The notes beneath the pieces are model-generated. The model had not been told where the DNA came from. It worked only from the letters and a program-made list of their open reading frames with translations, and did not search any database. A DNA stretch of 6,143 bases from the NCBI GenBank assembly GCA_016781115.1, contig JADDQX010000133.1:1-6143 (forward strand), written 5' to 3'. Shown one piece after another: positions 1 through 5,373 of the stretch (the first letter of the stretch is position 1; each line of letters opens with the position of its first letter). The stretch comes from Actinomycetota bacterium (lineage in GTDB: Bacteria > Actinomycetota > CADDZG01 > WHSQ01). The position numbers were made by a program, and so were the translations under genes.

Positions 1-120
1 CAACTCCCCGCTCGCGGAGAGGAGCAGAAAGAGCACCGCCAGCATGAGCAGCGTTACGACCCAGCTCCACAGGGGCATCTCACCGAGAGAGATGCCTCGC
101 CCAAAAGTAACCTTCTCCAC
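1..120 (-). CDS. Small membrane protein under a B12 riboswitch, probably CbtB-like cobalt transporter subunit (5' part only)
   Basis: The first 40 codons of a minus-strand gene are visible, starting with GTG at 120-118; the rest lies beyond the left edge. The start is set by a strong Shine-Dalgarno GGAGGAGG (127-134) six bases upstream. The peptide has a short polar N-terminus (MEKVTFGRGISLGEMPL), then one hydrophobic helix at about residues 18-36 (WSWVVTLLMLAVLFLLLSA), then begins a polar stretch (SGEL). There is no cleavable signal peptide pattern, so it is probably a single-pass inner-membrane protein. It is preceded by a cobalamin riboswitch, so it should act in cobalt or cobalamin uptake or synthesis. 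CbtB is a protein of about 60 residues with one helix and a C-terminal His-rich motif, and would fit. The diagnostic C-terminus is missing, so the family assignment rests on size, topology and riboswitch control. That this is a gene start is fairly sure. Confidence 0.6.
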   Translation of the reverse strand, partial: MEKVTFGRGISLGEMPLWSWVVTLLMLAVLFLLLSASGEL

Positions 121-126
121 GATAGA

Positions 127-149
127 CCTCCTCCGGGGTCCGCGCCCCG
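127..149 (-). promoter_or_regulatory. Ribosome binding site with abutting hairpin (likely riboswitch expression platform)
   Basis: On the minus strand a 5-bp stem (149-145 CGGGG with 138-134 CCCCG, six-base loop) ends exactly where the Shine-Dalgarno GGAGGAGG begins, sharing its first G. No hairpin followed by a U-run lies between the riboswitch and the start codon. Control is therefore more likely at translation initiation than by transcription termination. This is inference from layout. Confidence 0.4.
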
Positions 150-164
150 TTCGATTTTTAGCGA

Positions 165-312
165 GCTAAGAATCAGTCTTCTGACTTCCGGATACCCGCT
201 CCCCCGGCCTTCCCGTCACCCGTTCGGCAACGGTGGCCTATAATTCTCGGTTTCGCTCCCCGGTTACAGTAGCGGGACTCTCACCGGCTTCCTGAATCCC
301 CTTCACCCTACT
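165..312 (-). promoter_or_regulatory. Cobalamin (B12) riboswitch
   Basis: Read on the minus strand, the conserved cobalamin aptamer blocks occur in order. They are GGGTGAAGGGGA, GGAAGCCGGTGAGAGTCC and CGCTACTGTAACCGGGGAGC (about 310-254), then GCCACCGTTG and GACGGGAAGGCC (about 236-205), then the B12-box-like GGAAGTCAGAAGACTGAT (189-172). It lies between a promoter about 10 bases upstream and a small membrane-protein gene downstream, as expected for B12-repressed cobalt or cobalamin uptake genes. The segment between GGTG and CTGT is about nine bases shorter than the consensus I remember, as if one arm of the P5/P6 region were deleted. Boundaries are approximate; the identification is strong. 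Confidence 0.9.
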
Positions 313-319
313 GCGCACG

Positions 320-348
320 AGCATAATGGTAGAGCTTTCGCGTGTCAA
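320..348 (-). promoter_or_regulatory. Sigma70-type promoter for the riboswitch transcript
   Basis: On the minus strand a perfect -35 TTGACA (348-343) is followed by a 17-base spacer and a -10 TATGCT (325-320, four of six matches to TATAAT). Transcription would start near 313, so the riboswitch would begin almost at the 5' end of the RNA, as is usual. Confidence 0.7.
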
Positions 349-355
349 CGCTTCA

Positions 356-407
356 GGATATGGCTCAACTCACTTATGGGCCTGGCGAAAGCGCCACGCC
401 CATATCC
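356..407. repeat. Overlapping inverted repeats with two mutually exclusive pairings
   Basis: TATGGGC (375-381) pairs with GCCCATA (398-404), and inside it TGGCG (383-387) pairs with CGCCA (392-396). Only one C-C mismatch interrupts this 12-bp hairpin, and its loop is AAAG. GGATATGG (356-363) is also perfectly complementary to CCATATCC (400-407), using part of the same right arm. No T-run follows on either strand, so it is not an ordinary terminator. It sits just upstream of the minus-strand -35 box, so it may be a protein-binding dyad or part of a longer structured transcript. Confidence 0.5.
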
Positions 408-660
408 CACGAGGAGGTCGCAAGCAGCGTTTTGAAATGCCCCGTCGGAGGTCCGTCGTCGAGCCCGTGGTCCACCGCGATGCGGACCGAGCCGAGGCGA
501 GCAGCGTGAACGTTTCGAGGGCCACAACACGGTCACTCTCGTCCTTACACCCGTCGGGCCGCCAATAAACGCTACACGCGCAAACACCGCGACCTTGCGC
601 GACGGGTTGTTCCAGACTACCCTCCCACAAAGCCGTTCGACCCAGTACAAGGGAGACTTT
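408..660. other. Non-coding stretch upstream of the adenosyltransferase gene
   Basis: I see no convincing gene here. Open frames on both strands translate to Arg/Ser-rich sequence with no recognisable domain. No cobalamin-riboswitch blocks are seen on the plus strand. Local dyads include CCGC/GCGG (475-478 with 482-485) and GGTCC/GGACC (469-473 with 484-488). Two copies of CCCGTCG (near 442 and 550) are complementary to CGACGGG at 600-606. I found no strong plus-strand promoter. The Shine-Dalgarno AAGGGAGA just before 661 belongs to the next gene. Confidence 0.5.
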
Positions 661-1188
661 ATGAGCGAGGCCAATCCGCCGATCTCGACCCGACGGGGCG
701 ATGATGGAACGACAACGCTCATGGGGGCAGGTCGTCTATCCAAGAACGACGTGCGTATAGCGCTTCTCGGCGACATAGACGAGGCGAGCGCGTCTCTCGG
801 GCTCGCCCGCGCAGAAGCAAGTGAAGCGGATCTCAAGGAGCTATTGCTGGAGTTTCAGCGTCTTCTGTACCGGATCATGGGCGACGTAGCCATGGTGGGG
901 GAGCCGAATATGGTCGGCCTCGCGGACTTGCAACGGGTGGATGGGGCGCTTGAAAGTTGGAGTGCGCGTACGGAGATCCCCAAGGAGTTTGTGATACCCG
1001 GAGAGAGCAAGGTCGGCGCCCTCCTGGATTATGCGCGCAACGTAGTGCGCCGGGCGGAACGGAGCGCGGTACACGCGGGCTTTGTCGACGATCACCCCCA
1101 CGCCCTCAAGTCCATCAACCGTCTCTCGGATGTGCTTTTCGTCCTGGCACGCAACGCTGACGGCAAGTCCCCCCTCTCGAAGGGCTGA
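661..1188 (+). CDS. pduO: PduO-type cob(I)alamin adenosyltransferase
   Basis: This 175-residue cytosolic enzyme transfers the 5'-deoxyadenosyl group of ATP to cob(I)alamin, giving adenosylcobalamin, the cofactor of the dehydratase encoded downstream. The N-terminal ATP-binding signature of the PduO/EutT-like trimeric fold is visible (STRRGDDGTTTLMGAGRLSK, residues 9-28), followed by LLGDIDEASASLG (35-47). The C-terminal half has FVIPG (110-114), the conserved NVVRRAERSAV (127-137, the R-x-x-E-R motif of the active site) and SINRLSDVLFVLAR (151-164). Length is typical of a stand-alone PduO domain; there is no second GlcG/DUF336-like domain. ATG 661 is chosen because AAGGGAGA lies four to five bases upstream; the in-frame upstream extension to 595 has no such site and no conserved residues. 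The substrate must be reduced to cob(I)alamin first, which makes the ferredoxin-like gene downstream interesting. Confidence 0.94.
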   Translation: MSEANPPISTRRGDDGTTTLMGAGRLSKNDVRIALLGDIDEASASLGLARAEASEADLKELLLEFQRLLYRIMGDVAMVGEPNMVGLADLQRVDGALESWSARTEIPKEFVIPGESKVGALLDYARNVVRRAERSAVHAGFVDDHPHALKSINRLSDVLFVLARNADGKSPLSKG

Positions 1189-1504
1189 AGTCCCGTGGCA
1201 AGCAGGCCCCTGGTCCTTGCTCGACGACCTCAGGTCGTGGGTCGCGCTCGTATGTCCCGAAGGACGGGTGAAAACCGACTGGCCGTATATTCGCAGCAGA
1301 GGGTATCGTCCGAACGTCACAGCCCTTCCCCGGAGAGATCGCGAGCGTGGCCGCGCAAGCCCGCCTCGATCCTCCGCGCGGTAGTGACATGTTCCCCGCG
1401 GCATGCGGCACGCGCCTCATGGCTTGAGCCTTGCCGAGACTTGGCGACGACGGCTCGGGACGAGGTTGGAGCGAGATCCCGACGAGGGACGAGGAATAGC
1501 CGGG
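1189..1504. other. 316-base intergenic gap, no supported gene
   Basis: Frames through this stretch give Arg-rich, low-information translations without domains. The only clear structure is a short perfect hairpin 36 bases after the adenosyltransferase stop (1224-1229 ACGACC with 1233-1238 GGTCGT, loop TCA). It has no T-run, so it is at best a weak or factor-assisted terminator. A second small dyad, GTCC-CGAA-GGAC, follows near 1254-1265. GGGACGAGG occurs twice (near 1457 and 1485). The gap is long enough for the ferredoxin gene to have its own promoter, but I found no good -35/-10 pair. Confidence 0.45.
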
Positions 1505-2500
1505 ATGACGACCGGTAGGGAACCACGCTTCGGGAACCGCTTGTGTTCCGTAGTCTCCAAGGTCAACGGGGAAGACCTTGCAGGCTACGCTATTCCCTTC
1601 GAGCATCGCTTGCTCGTCGAGGTCGCCCCACCCTGGGAGGGCGACGTCGGGGCGTCCAGATACTACCCCGAAGGCCTCTGGGATGCCTTGATGGCGGCCT
1701 GGCGTCGCGGCTCTCCCGTCGGTATGACGGCGATCCTTCCGGACCCAGAGTACTCCTTCACGGGATGGACTCGGCTGGTCTACCTGCGCCGACCGCGCGG
1801 TCCGTTTGCCGCTTACAAGAAGACTGAGTACCTGCTTCCCGACGGGTATCTCGTCCCGGCGGTGGAGGCTCTGTTCGATGCGCCGGGGGGACCCTCCCGC
1901 TTCGAGGAATACCGCCGCGATACCCGTGGTGTTCGGGACGTGGTCGTTTGCACCCACGGCAGCCACGACGCCTGCTGCGGCAAGTTCGGCTACCCCATCT
2001 ACGAGAAGCTGCGGCGCGAGTATGCGGAGCCGGACAAACTCAGGGTCTGGCGGGCGAGCCACCTCGGCGGCCACCGCTTCGCGCCAACGCTCGTAGACTA
2101 CCCCGAGAGCCGCTACTGGGGGCGCTTAGAGCCGTGGGCCATTGAGGGGCTCGCGTCGAGGAACGTCCCGGCCTCGGAGCTCCGGCGGTTCTACGTGGGT
2201 TGGAGTGGCCTCGAGAGCAGGCTCGAGCAGATCGCGGAGGGAGAGATCTTGGCGCGCGAGGGCTGGCAGTGGACCGATTACTCCAAAGAAGGCCGGGTGC
2301 TCTCCGTGGACGAGGGCGAGCACCGGGCCGAAGTGAGCATCGAGTACGCCAGCCCCGATGGCACCATCTCTGGCTCTTACGCCGCCACCGTGGAAGAGAA
2401 CAACAGCGTCATGACCCTGCTCGACTCGGGCTCCGAACCGCTGCAAGAGGCACGTCAGTACCGCGTCGGACGCCTGAAAAACACCTTACGCACAGGTTGA
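1505..2500 (+). CDS. Sucrase/ferredoxin-like (Apd1-type) thioredoxin-fold [2Fe-2S] protein
   Basis: The 331-residue protein has the hallmarks of the Suc_Fer-like family, whose C-terminal half is a thioredoxin-like ferredoxin. The N-terminal part has RLCSVVSKVNGEDLAGYA (12-29) and LLVEVAPPWEG (36-46). The cluster region has VVVCTHGSHDACCGKFGYP (146-164) and SHLGGHRFAPTLVDYPE (185-201). Cys149-x8-Cys158 and His186-x3-His190 have the same spacing as the two Cys and two His that bind the [2Fe-2S] cluster in yeast Apd1, so a bis-histidine, Rieske-like but non-Rieske, cluster is expected. A beta-rich tail follows (about 248-331). No signal peptide or membrane helix is seen; it should be a cytosolic electron carrier. 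ATG 1505 is preferred because family similarity begins just after it and GAGG (1491-1494) precedes it; an in-frame ATG at 1403 would add 34 unconserved residues. The physiological partner is unknown. Its place between the adenosyltransferase and a B12 enzyme suggests, without proving, a role in cobalamin reduction. Confidence 0.88.
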   Translation: MTTGREPRFGNRLCSVVSKVNGEDLAGYAIPFEHRLLVEVAPPWEGDVGASRYYPEGLWDALMAAWRRGSPVGMTAILPDPEYSFTGWTRLVYLRRPRGPFAAYKKTEYLLPDGYLVPAVEALFDAPGGPSRFEEYRRDTRGVRDVVVCTHGSHDACCGKFGYPIYEKLRREYAEPDKLRVWRASHLGGHRFAPTLVDYPESRYWGRLEPWAIEGLASRNVPASELRRFYVGWSGLESRLEQIAEGEILAREGWQWTDYSKEGRVLSVDEGEHRAEVSIEYASPDGTISGSYAATVEENNSVMTLLDSGSEPLQEARQYRVGRLKNTLRTG

Positions 2501-2724
2501 GGATACCCGAGCCGCCGTGCGGTAAGAGATGCGCACGACGCTCTCGAACCTCCCGCCAGCGCGGGGACTACACAAAGGACCAAGAAGCGACCGTATGGAC
2601 GGCCTTCGTCGAACGTCCCGGCGTGGCAGAGTTCTCTGCGAGCACAGATGGCTACTACATACTACGCGCGAGTATCAGTGTCCTCGGTAGCCGTTCGTAA
2701 AATCGGAATTATGTCCGTGTCCCG
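2501..2724. other. Intergenic stretch between the ferredoxin gene and the dehydratase promoter
   Basis: No supported gene. A frame open through 2700 ends in a somewhat protein-like stretch but has no start with a ribosome site inside the gap and no recognised domain; a remnant cannot be excluded. Dyads seen are CCGC-CGT-GCGG just after the upstream stop (near 2512-2522) and GCAGAG-TT-CTCTGC (2626-2639). Neither has a T-run, so no intrinsic terminator is evident. Confidence 0.4.
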
Positions 2725-2741
2725 GGCGTCGGTTTGACGCC
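2725..2741. promoter_or_regulatory. Inverted repeat overlapping the -35 box (candidate operator)
   Basis: GGCGTC (2725-2730) and GACGCC (2736-2741) form a perfect 6-bp dyad with a five-base centre. The right half overlaps the -35 TTGACG of the dehydratase promoter. A protein bound here would contact or block the -35. It could also be the stem of an upstream terminator, but no T-run follows directly, so an operator is the better guess. Confidence 0.35.
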
Positions 2742-2763
2742 AGAACGAGTTTTCTGTTATAAG
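2734..2763 (+). promoter_or_regulatory. Sigma70-type promoter of the dehydratase operon
   Basis: TTGACG (2734-2739, five of six) is separated by 18 bases from TATAAG (2758-2763, five of six). Transcription would start near 2770, leaving a leader of about 195 bases before the dehydratase start codon. The -10 lies in a locally AT-rich patch that stands out from the GC-rich surroundings. Confidence 0.65.
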
Positions 2764-2824
2764 TCGCACAGGAAAGGAAAGTAGCAATTGGGATGGGGGT
2801 CTCGTTCAAGGTAAACCTATGTCA

Positions 2825-2907
2825 TTGACGGGTGCGGAGAGCCTTTATCGTTCGGCTGAGAAGCCGCCGGCGTTATGCAGGGTTCGTCTCCTGAAGTAGC
2901 CCGTCAA
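2825..2907 (+). promoter_or_regulatory. Structured 5' leader of the dehydratase mRNA (nested stem-loop)
   Basis: TTGACGGG (2825-2832) is perfectly complementary to CCCGTCAA (2900-2907), closing an 83-base element. Inside, GGAGA (2836-2840) pairs with TCTCC (2887-2891). At the tip, CGGCT (2853-2857) pairs with AGCCG (2862-2866) around a GAGA loop, a GNRA tetraloop. AGCC at 2840-2843 can pair with GGCT (2854-2857) instead, so an alternative fold exists. The element lies wholly between the predicted transcription start and the ribosome site of the large-subunit gene. I do not recognise it as a known riboswitch; it lacks the cobalamin blocks. Regulatory function is inferred from position and nesting. 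Confidence 0.5.
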
Positions 2908-2950
2908 ACTGTATGGAATGCACTCGTGGTGGGGTAGCCTCCGGGGTCGA

Positions 2951-2960
2951 AGAGGAAGGA
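2951..2960 (+). promoter_or_regulatory. Ribosome binding site that fixes the large-subunit start
   Basis: AGAGGAAGGA ends five bases before ATG 2966. The alternative in-frame ATG at 2918 has no Shine-Dalgarno upstream. A CCUC at 2938-2941 could pair with GAGG at 2952-2955, so partial masking of this site is possible. Confidence 0.7.
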
Positions 2961-2965
2961 ATAGG

Positions 2966-4681
2966 ATGCTAACCGAAGGACAGAGGCAGGGGAGCGGGAG
3001 AGACGGGCAGGGAGGGGCCAAGAGGCACAAGCGGTTCGAGGTCCTGGAGAAGCGGGACGTCAACAAGGACGGCTTCGTCAAGGAATGGCCCGAGGTCGGC
3101 CTGATCGCGATGGGTAGCCCCGAGGATCCGGAGCCCAGCATCAAGATCGAGAACGGCGTCATCGTCGAGATGGACGGCAAGGCTCGCGACGACTTCGACT
3201 TCAACGAGATCTTTATCGCGAACCACACCATCGACGCCACCGTAGCCGAAGAGATGATGGCCATCGACGCGGTCCAGATCGCCCGGATGATCGTGGACAT
3301 CAACGTCCCCCGCGCCGAGGTACTCAAGGTCTTCACGGGTCTCACCCCGGCCAAGATCGCGGCCGTTATGGACCAGATGAACGTCGTCGAGATGATGATG
3401 GGCTTGCAGAAGATGCGAGCGCGCAGGACGCCGGCGATCCAGGGTCACGTCACCAACATCCAGGACAATCCGGTCTTGATGGCCGCCGACGCCGGCGAAG
3501 CCGGGTTGTACGGCTTCTCGGAGCTGGAGACCACCGTTGCGGTCACCCGGTACGCGCCCTTCAACGCCCTGGCGTTGCTCGTCGGCGGACAGACGGGCCG
3601 GGGCGGAATCCTCACCCAGGACGCCCTGGAAGAGGCGACGGAGCTCCAGCTCGGGATGCGCGGGCTGACGACCTACGCCGAGACCGTCTCGGTCTACGGC
3701 ACGGAAGGCGTGTTCGTGGACGGCGACGACACGCCGTGGTCGAAGTCGTTCCTGGCCTCGGGCTACGCCTCGCGCGGTCTGAAGATGCGCTTCACCTCGG
3801 GCACGGGGTCCGAGGTGCAGATGGCGTCCGCGGAGGGCAAGTCCATGCTGTACCTGGAGATCAAGTGCGTCATGATAGCCAAGGGCGCCGGCGTCCAGGG
3901 GCTCCAGAACGGCTCGATCAGCTGCATAGCGGTGCCGGGCGGGGTCCCGGGCGGCATCCGGGCCGTGATAGCGGAGAACCTCGTGACGACCTGCATGGAC
4001 ATGGAGGTCGCCTCCGGCAACGACCAGTCGTTCTCCCACTCCCCGTACCGGCGCACGGCCAAGACGTTGCTCCAGATGCTGCCGGGTACCGACTTCATCT
4101 TCTCCGGCTACAGCACCGTCCCGAACTACGACAACATGTTCGCCGGCTCGAACTTCGACTGCGACGACAACGACGACTACCTCATCATCTCCCGCGACAT
4201 GAAGGTGGACGGTGGCCTCGTGCCGGCGGCCGAAGAGGACCTCATCGCGGTCCGCAACAAGGCGGCGCGGGCGTTGCAGGCCGTCTTCGCGGAGCTTGGC
4301 CTGCCACGCATCACGGACGAGGAGATCGAAGCGGCGACCTATGCCCACGGCAGCGAGGACATGCCGGATCGCGACAAGGTCCAGGACACGAAAGCGGCTA
4401 CGGCCATGATGGAGCGCGGCGTGACCGGGCTGGACGTCGTCAAGGCGCTGGCCAAGCGCGGGTTCAGGGACGTCGCCACGAACGTCCTGGAGATCCAGAA
4501 ACAGCGCGTCTCCGGTGACTACCTGCACACGTCGGCCATCCTGGACCCCGAGTTCAACGTCGTCGCGGCGGTCAACGACCTGAACGATTACGAGGGACCG
4601 GGCACGGGCTACCGCCTGCAAGGCGAGCGTTGGCAGCAGATCGCCGACATCCGGCAGGCTCTGGGCCCCGACGACATCTAG
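2966..4681 (+). CDS. pduC: Adenosylcobalamin-dependent glycerol/propanediol dehydratase, large subunit
   Basis: Catalytic alpha subunit (571 residues) of the (alpha-beta-gamma)2 enzyme that turns 1,2-propanediol into propionaldehyde or glycerol into 3-hydroxypropionaldehyde by radical chemistry. It forms the TIM barrel that binds substrate. From recalled Klebsiella diol dehydratase numbering, the active-site residues Gln141, His143, Glu170, Glu221, Gln296, Asp335 and Ser362 all appear here at a constant +18: Gln159, His161, Glu188, Glu239, Gln314, Asp353, Ser380. Family blocks include RRTPAIQGHVTN (153-164), DGDDTPWSKSFLASGYASRG (252-271), GVQGLQNGSISC (309-320), VPNYDNMFAGSN (385-396) and GYRLQGERW (548-556). 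Ser319 and Gln354, the positions that limit substrate size, are also kept. The first 18 or so residues are an extra Gly/Gln/Arg-rich segment. The medium-subunit gene follows after 12 bases. Glycerol and propanediol preference cannot be told apart from sequence alone. Confidence 0.97.
   Translation: MLTEGQRQGSGRDGQGGAKRHKRFEVLEKRDVNKDGFVKEWPEVGLIAMGSPEDPEPSIKIENGVIVEMDGKARDDFDFNEIFIANHTIDATVAEEMMAIDAVQIARMIVDINVPRAEVLKVFTGLTPAKIAAVMDQMNVVEMMMGLQKMRARRTPAIQGHVTNIQDNPVLMAADAGEAGLYGFSELETTVAVTRYAPFNALALLVGGQTGRGGILTQDALEEATELQLGMRGLTTYAETVSVYGTEGVFVDGDDTPWSKSFLASGYASRGLKMRFTSGTGSEVQMASAEGKSMLYLEIKCVMIAKGAGVQGLQNGSISCIAVPGGVPGGIRAVIAENLVTTCMDMEVASGNDQSFSHSPYRRTAKTLLQMLPGTDFIFSGYSTVPNYDNMFAGSNFDCDDNDDYLIISRDMKVDGGLVPAAEEDLIAVRNKAARALQAVFAELGLPRITDEEIEAATYAHGSEDMPDRDKVQDTKAATAMMERGVTGLDVVKALAKRGFRDVATNVLEIQKQRVSGDYLHTSAILDPEFNVVAAVNDLNDYEGPGTGYRLQGERWQQIADIRQALGPDDI
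2989..3017 (+). other. G-quadruplex motif inside the 5' end of the large-subunit gene
   Basis: Five runs of three or more G on the coding strand (2989-2992, 2996-2998, 3005-3007, 3010-3012, 3014-3017) are separated by loops of 3, 6, 2 and 1 bases. This meets the usual G3+N1-7 rule and lies 23 bases after the start codon, within a purine-rich tract from about 2950. It encodes the Gly-rich N-terminal extension that the Klebsiella homologue lacks. Whether it folds in the mRNA is unknown. Confidence 0.45.
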
Positions 4682-4693
4682 GGAGGGGGACGT

Positions 4694-5371
4694 ATGTCCG
4701 ACAACGTGGGGGCGACCCCGGTGGGGGCCACCCCGGTTATAGATGGAAACGAGCCGGCCGAAGAGACGACCCGCGTCGCGGAAGAGATGGAGCTGCGGGA
4801 GGTGGGGGAAGCCGAGCGTGGTAGCGCGCCCGACGAGGTCGTCATCGCGATCTCTCCCGCGTTCGGCGACCAGCTCAAGAGGCAGACGCTTACCGGCATC
4901 CCCCACGCCGCCATCATGCGCGAACTGCTGGCCGGTATCGAGGAAGAGGGGATCAAAGCGCGTGTGATCCGTGTGTGGCGGACCTCCGATCTGGCGTTTA
5001 TAGGCCACGACGGCACCAAGCTCAGCGGCTCGGGGATCGCCATCAGCATCCAGTCGCGCGGCACCACCTTGATCCACCAGCGAGACCTCGTCCCGCTGAA
5101 CAACCTGGAGCTGTTCCCGCAGGCGCCGAACCTGGATCTGCCCACGTACCGGACCATAGCCCGCAACGCGGCCCGGTACGCCAAGGGCGACCACCCGACC
5201 CCGGTCTCGCAGTGGAACGACCCGATGTCGCGTCCCAAGTGGCAGGCCATCTCCTCCGTGTACCACATCCGAGAGACGGGCTTCGTCAAGAAGGGGGCGA
5301 AGCCGGTCGAGCTAGAAGTGACCATCAAGGAGCCGGATGCGGCGTCCCACGCAGCAGAAGGAGCGAGGTAA
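4694..5371 (+). CDS. pduD: Glycerol/propanediol dehydratase, medium subunit
   Basis: Beta subunit (225 residues) of the B12-dependent dehydratase; it provides the Rossmann-like domain that binds adenosylcobalamin between itself and the large subunit. Core similarity runs from EVGEAERGSAPDEVVIAISP (36-55) through GIEEEGIKARVIRVWRTSDL (81-100), LSGSGIAISIQSRGTTLIHQ (110-129), NNLELFPQAP (136-145) and YRTIARNAARYAKG (152-165). Residues 1-35 are an acidic, Pro/Ala-rich extension starting with a double VGATP repeat. It does not resemble the short amphipathic helix that targets PduD to microcompartments. A polar C-terminal extension of about 14 residues is also present. GGGAGGGGGA (4681-4690) overlaps the upstream stop and precedes ATG 4694; in-frame GTG codons at 4706 and 4721 are possible but less well placed. 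The stop is two bases before the small-subunit start, so translation is probably coupled. Confidence 0.96.
   Translation: MSDNVGATPVGATPVIDGNEPAEETTRVAEEMELREVGEAERGSAPDEVVIAISPAFGDQLKRQTLTGIPHAAIMRELLAGIEEEGIKARVIRVWRTSDLAFIGHDGTKLSGSGIAISIQSRGTTLIHQRDLVPLNNLELFPQAPNLDLPTYRTIARNAARYAKGDHPTPVSQWNDPMSRPKWQAISSVYHIRETGFVKKGAKPVELEVTIKEPDAASHAAEGAR
4706..4735 (+). repeat. In-frame 15-bp tandem duplication near the medium-subunit start
   Basis: GTGGGGGCGACCCCG (4706-4720) is followed directly by GTGGGGGCCACCCCG (4721-4735), two copies with one silent difference, encoding VGATP twice. The G- and C-rich halves also allow small hairpins (for example GGTGG-GGG-CCACC) within the first 15 codons. It falls in the unconserved N-terminal extension and looks like a recent slippage duplication. 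Confidence 0.7.
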
Positions 5372-5373
5372 AC

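Noticed and set aside
326..568. 80-codon plus-strand open frame between riboswitch and adenosyltransferase
   Set aside because: No Shine-Dalgarno, its start overlaps the minus-strand promoter, and the composition is Arg/Ser-rich without a domain.
345..836. Minus-strand open frame containing a GGPTGVRTRV-like string, a type that sometimes marks an antisense tRNA
   Set aside because: No tRNA T-loop or acceptor pairing could be found on either strand here, so neither a tRNA nor a gene is supported.
1115..2074. 319-codon minus-strand open frame over the adenosyltransferase end and the ferredoxin gene
   Set aside because: No recognisable family and no ribosome site; it shadows a plus-strand gene with clear cluster-binding motifs.
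2829..2899. Resemblance of GGGTGC...GGCTGAGA and GTTATGCAGGG to a TPP riboswitch
   Set aside because: The later conserved blocks (the ACCTGAT and AATGC...AGGGA segments) are missing or in the wrong order, and a dehydratase operon is not a thiamine target.
2918..2965. Upstream in-frame ATG for the dehydratase large subunit
   Set aside because: No ribosome binding site before 2918 and no similarity in the 16 extra residues; ATG 2966 has a well-placed AGAGGAAGGA.
2969..5266. 765-codon minus-strand open frame antisense to the dehydratase genes
   Set aside because: Val/Asp/Arg/Gly-rich translation with no domain, lying over strongly conserved plus-strand genes; it is the usual by-product of high GC at third codon positions.
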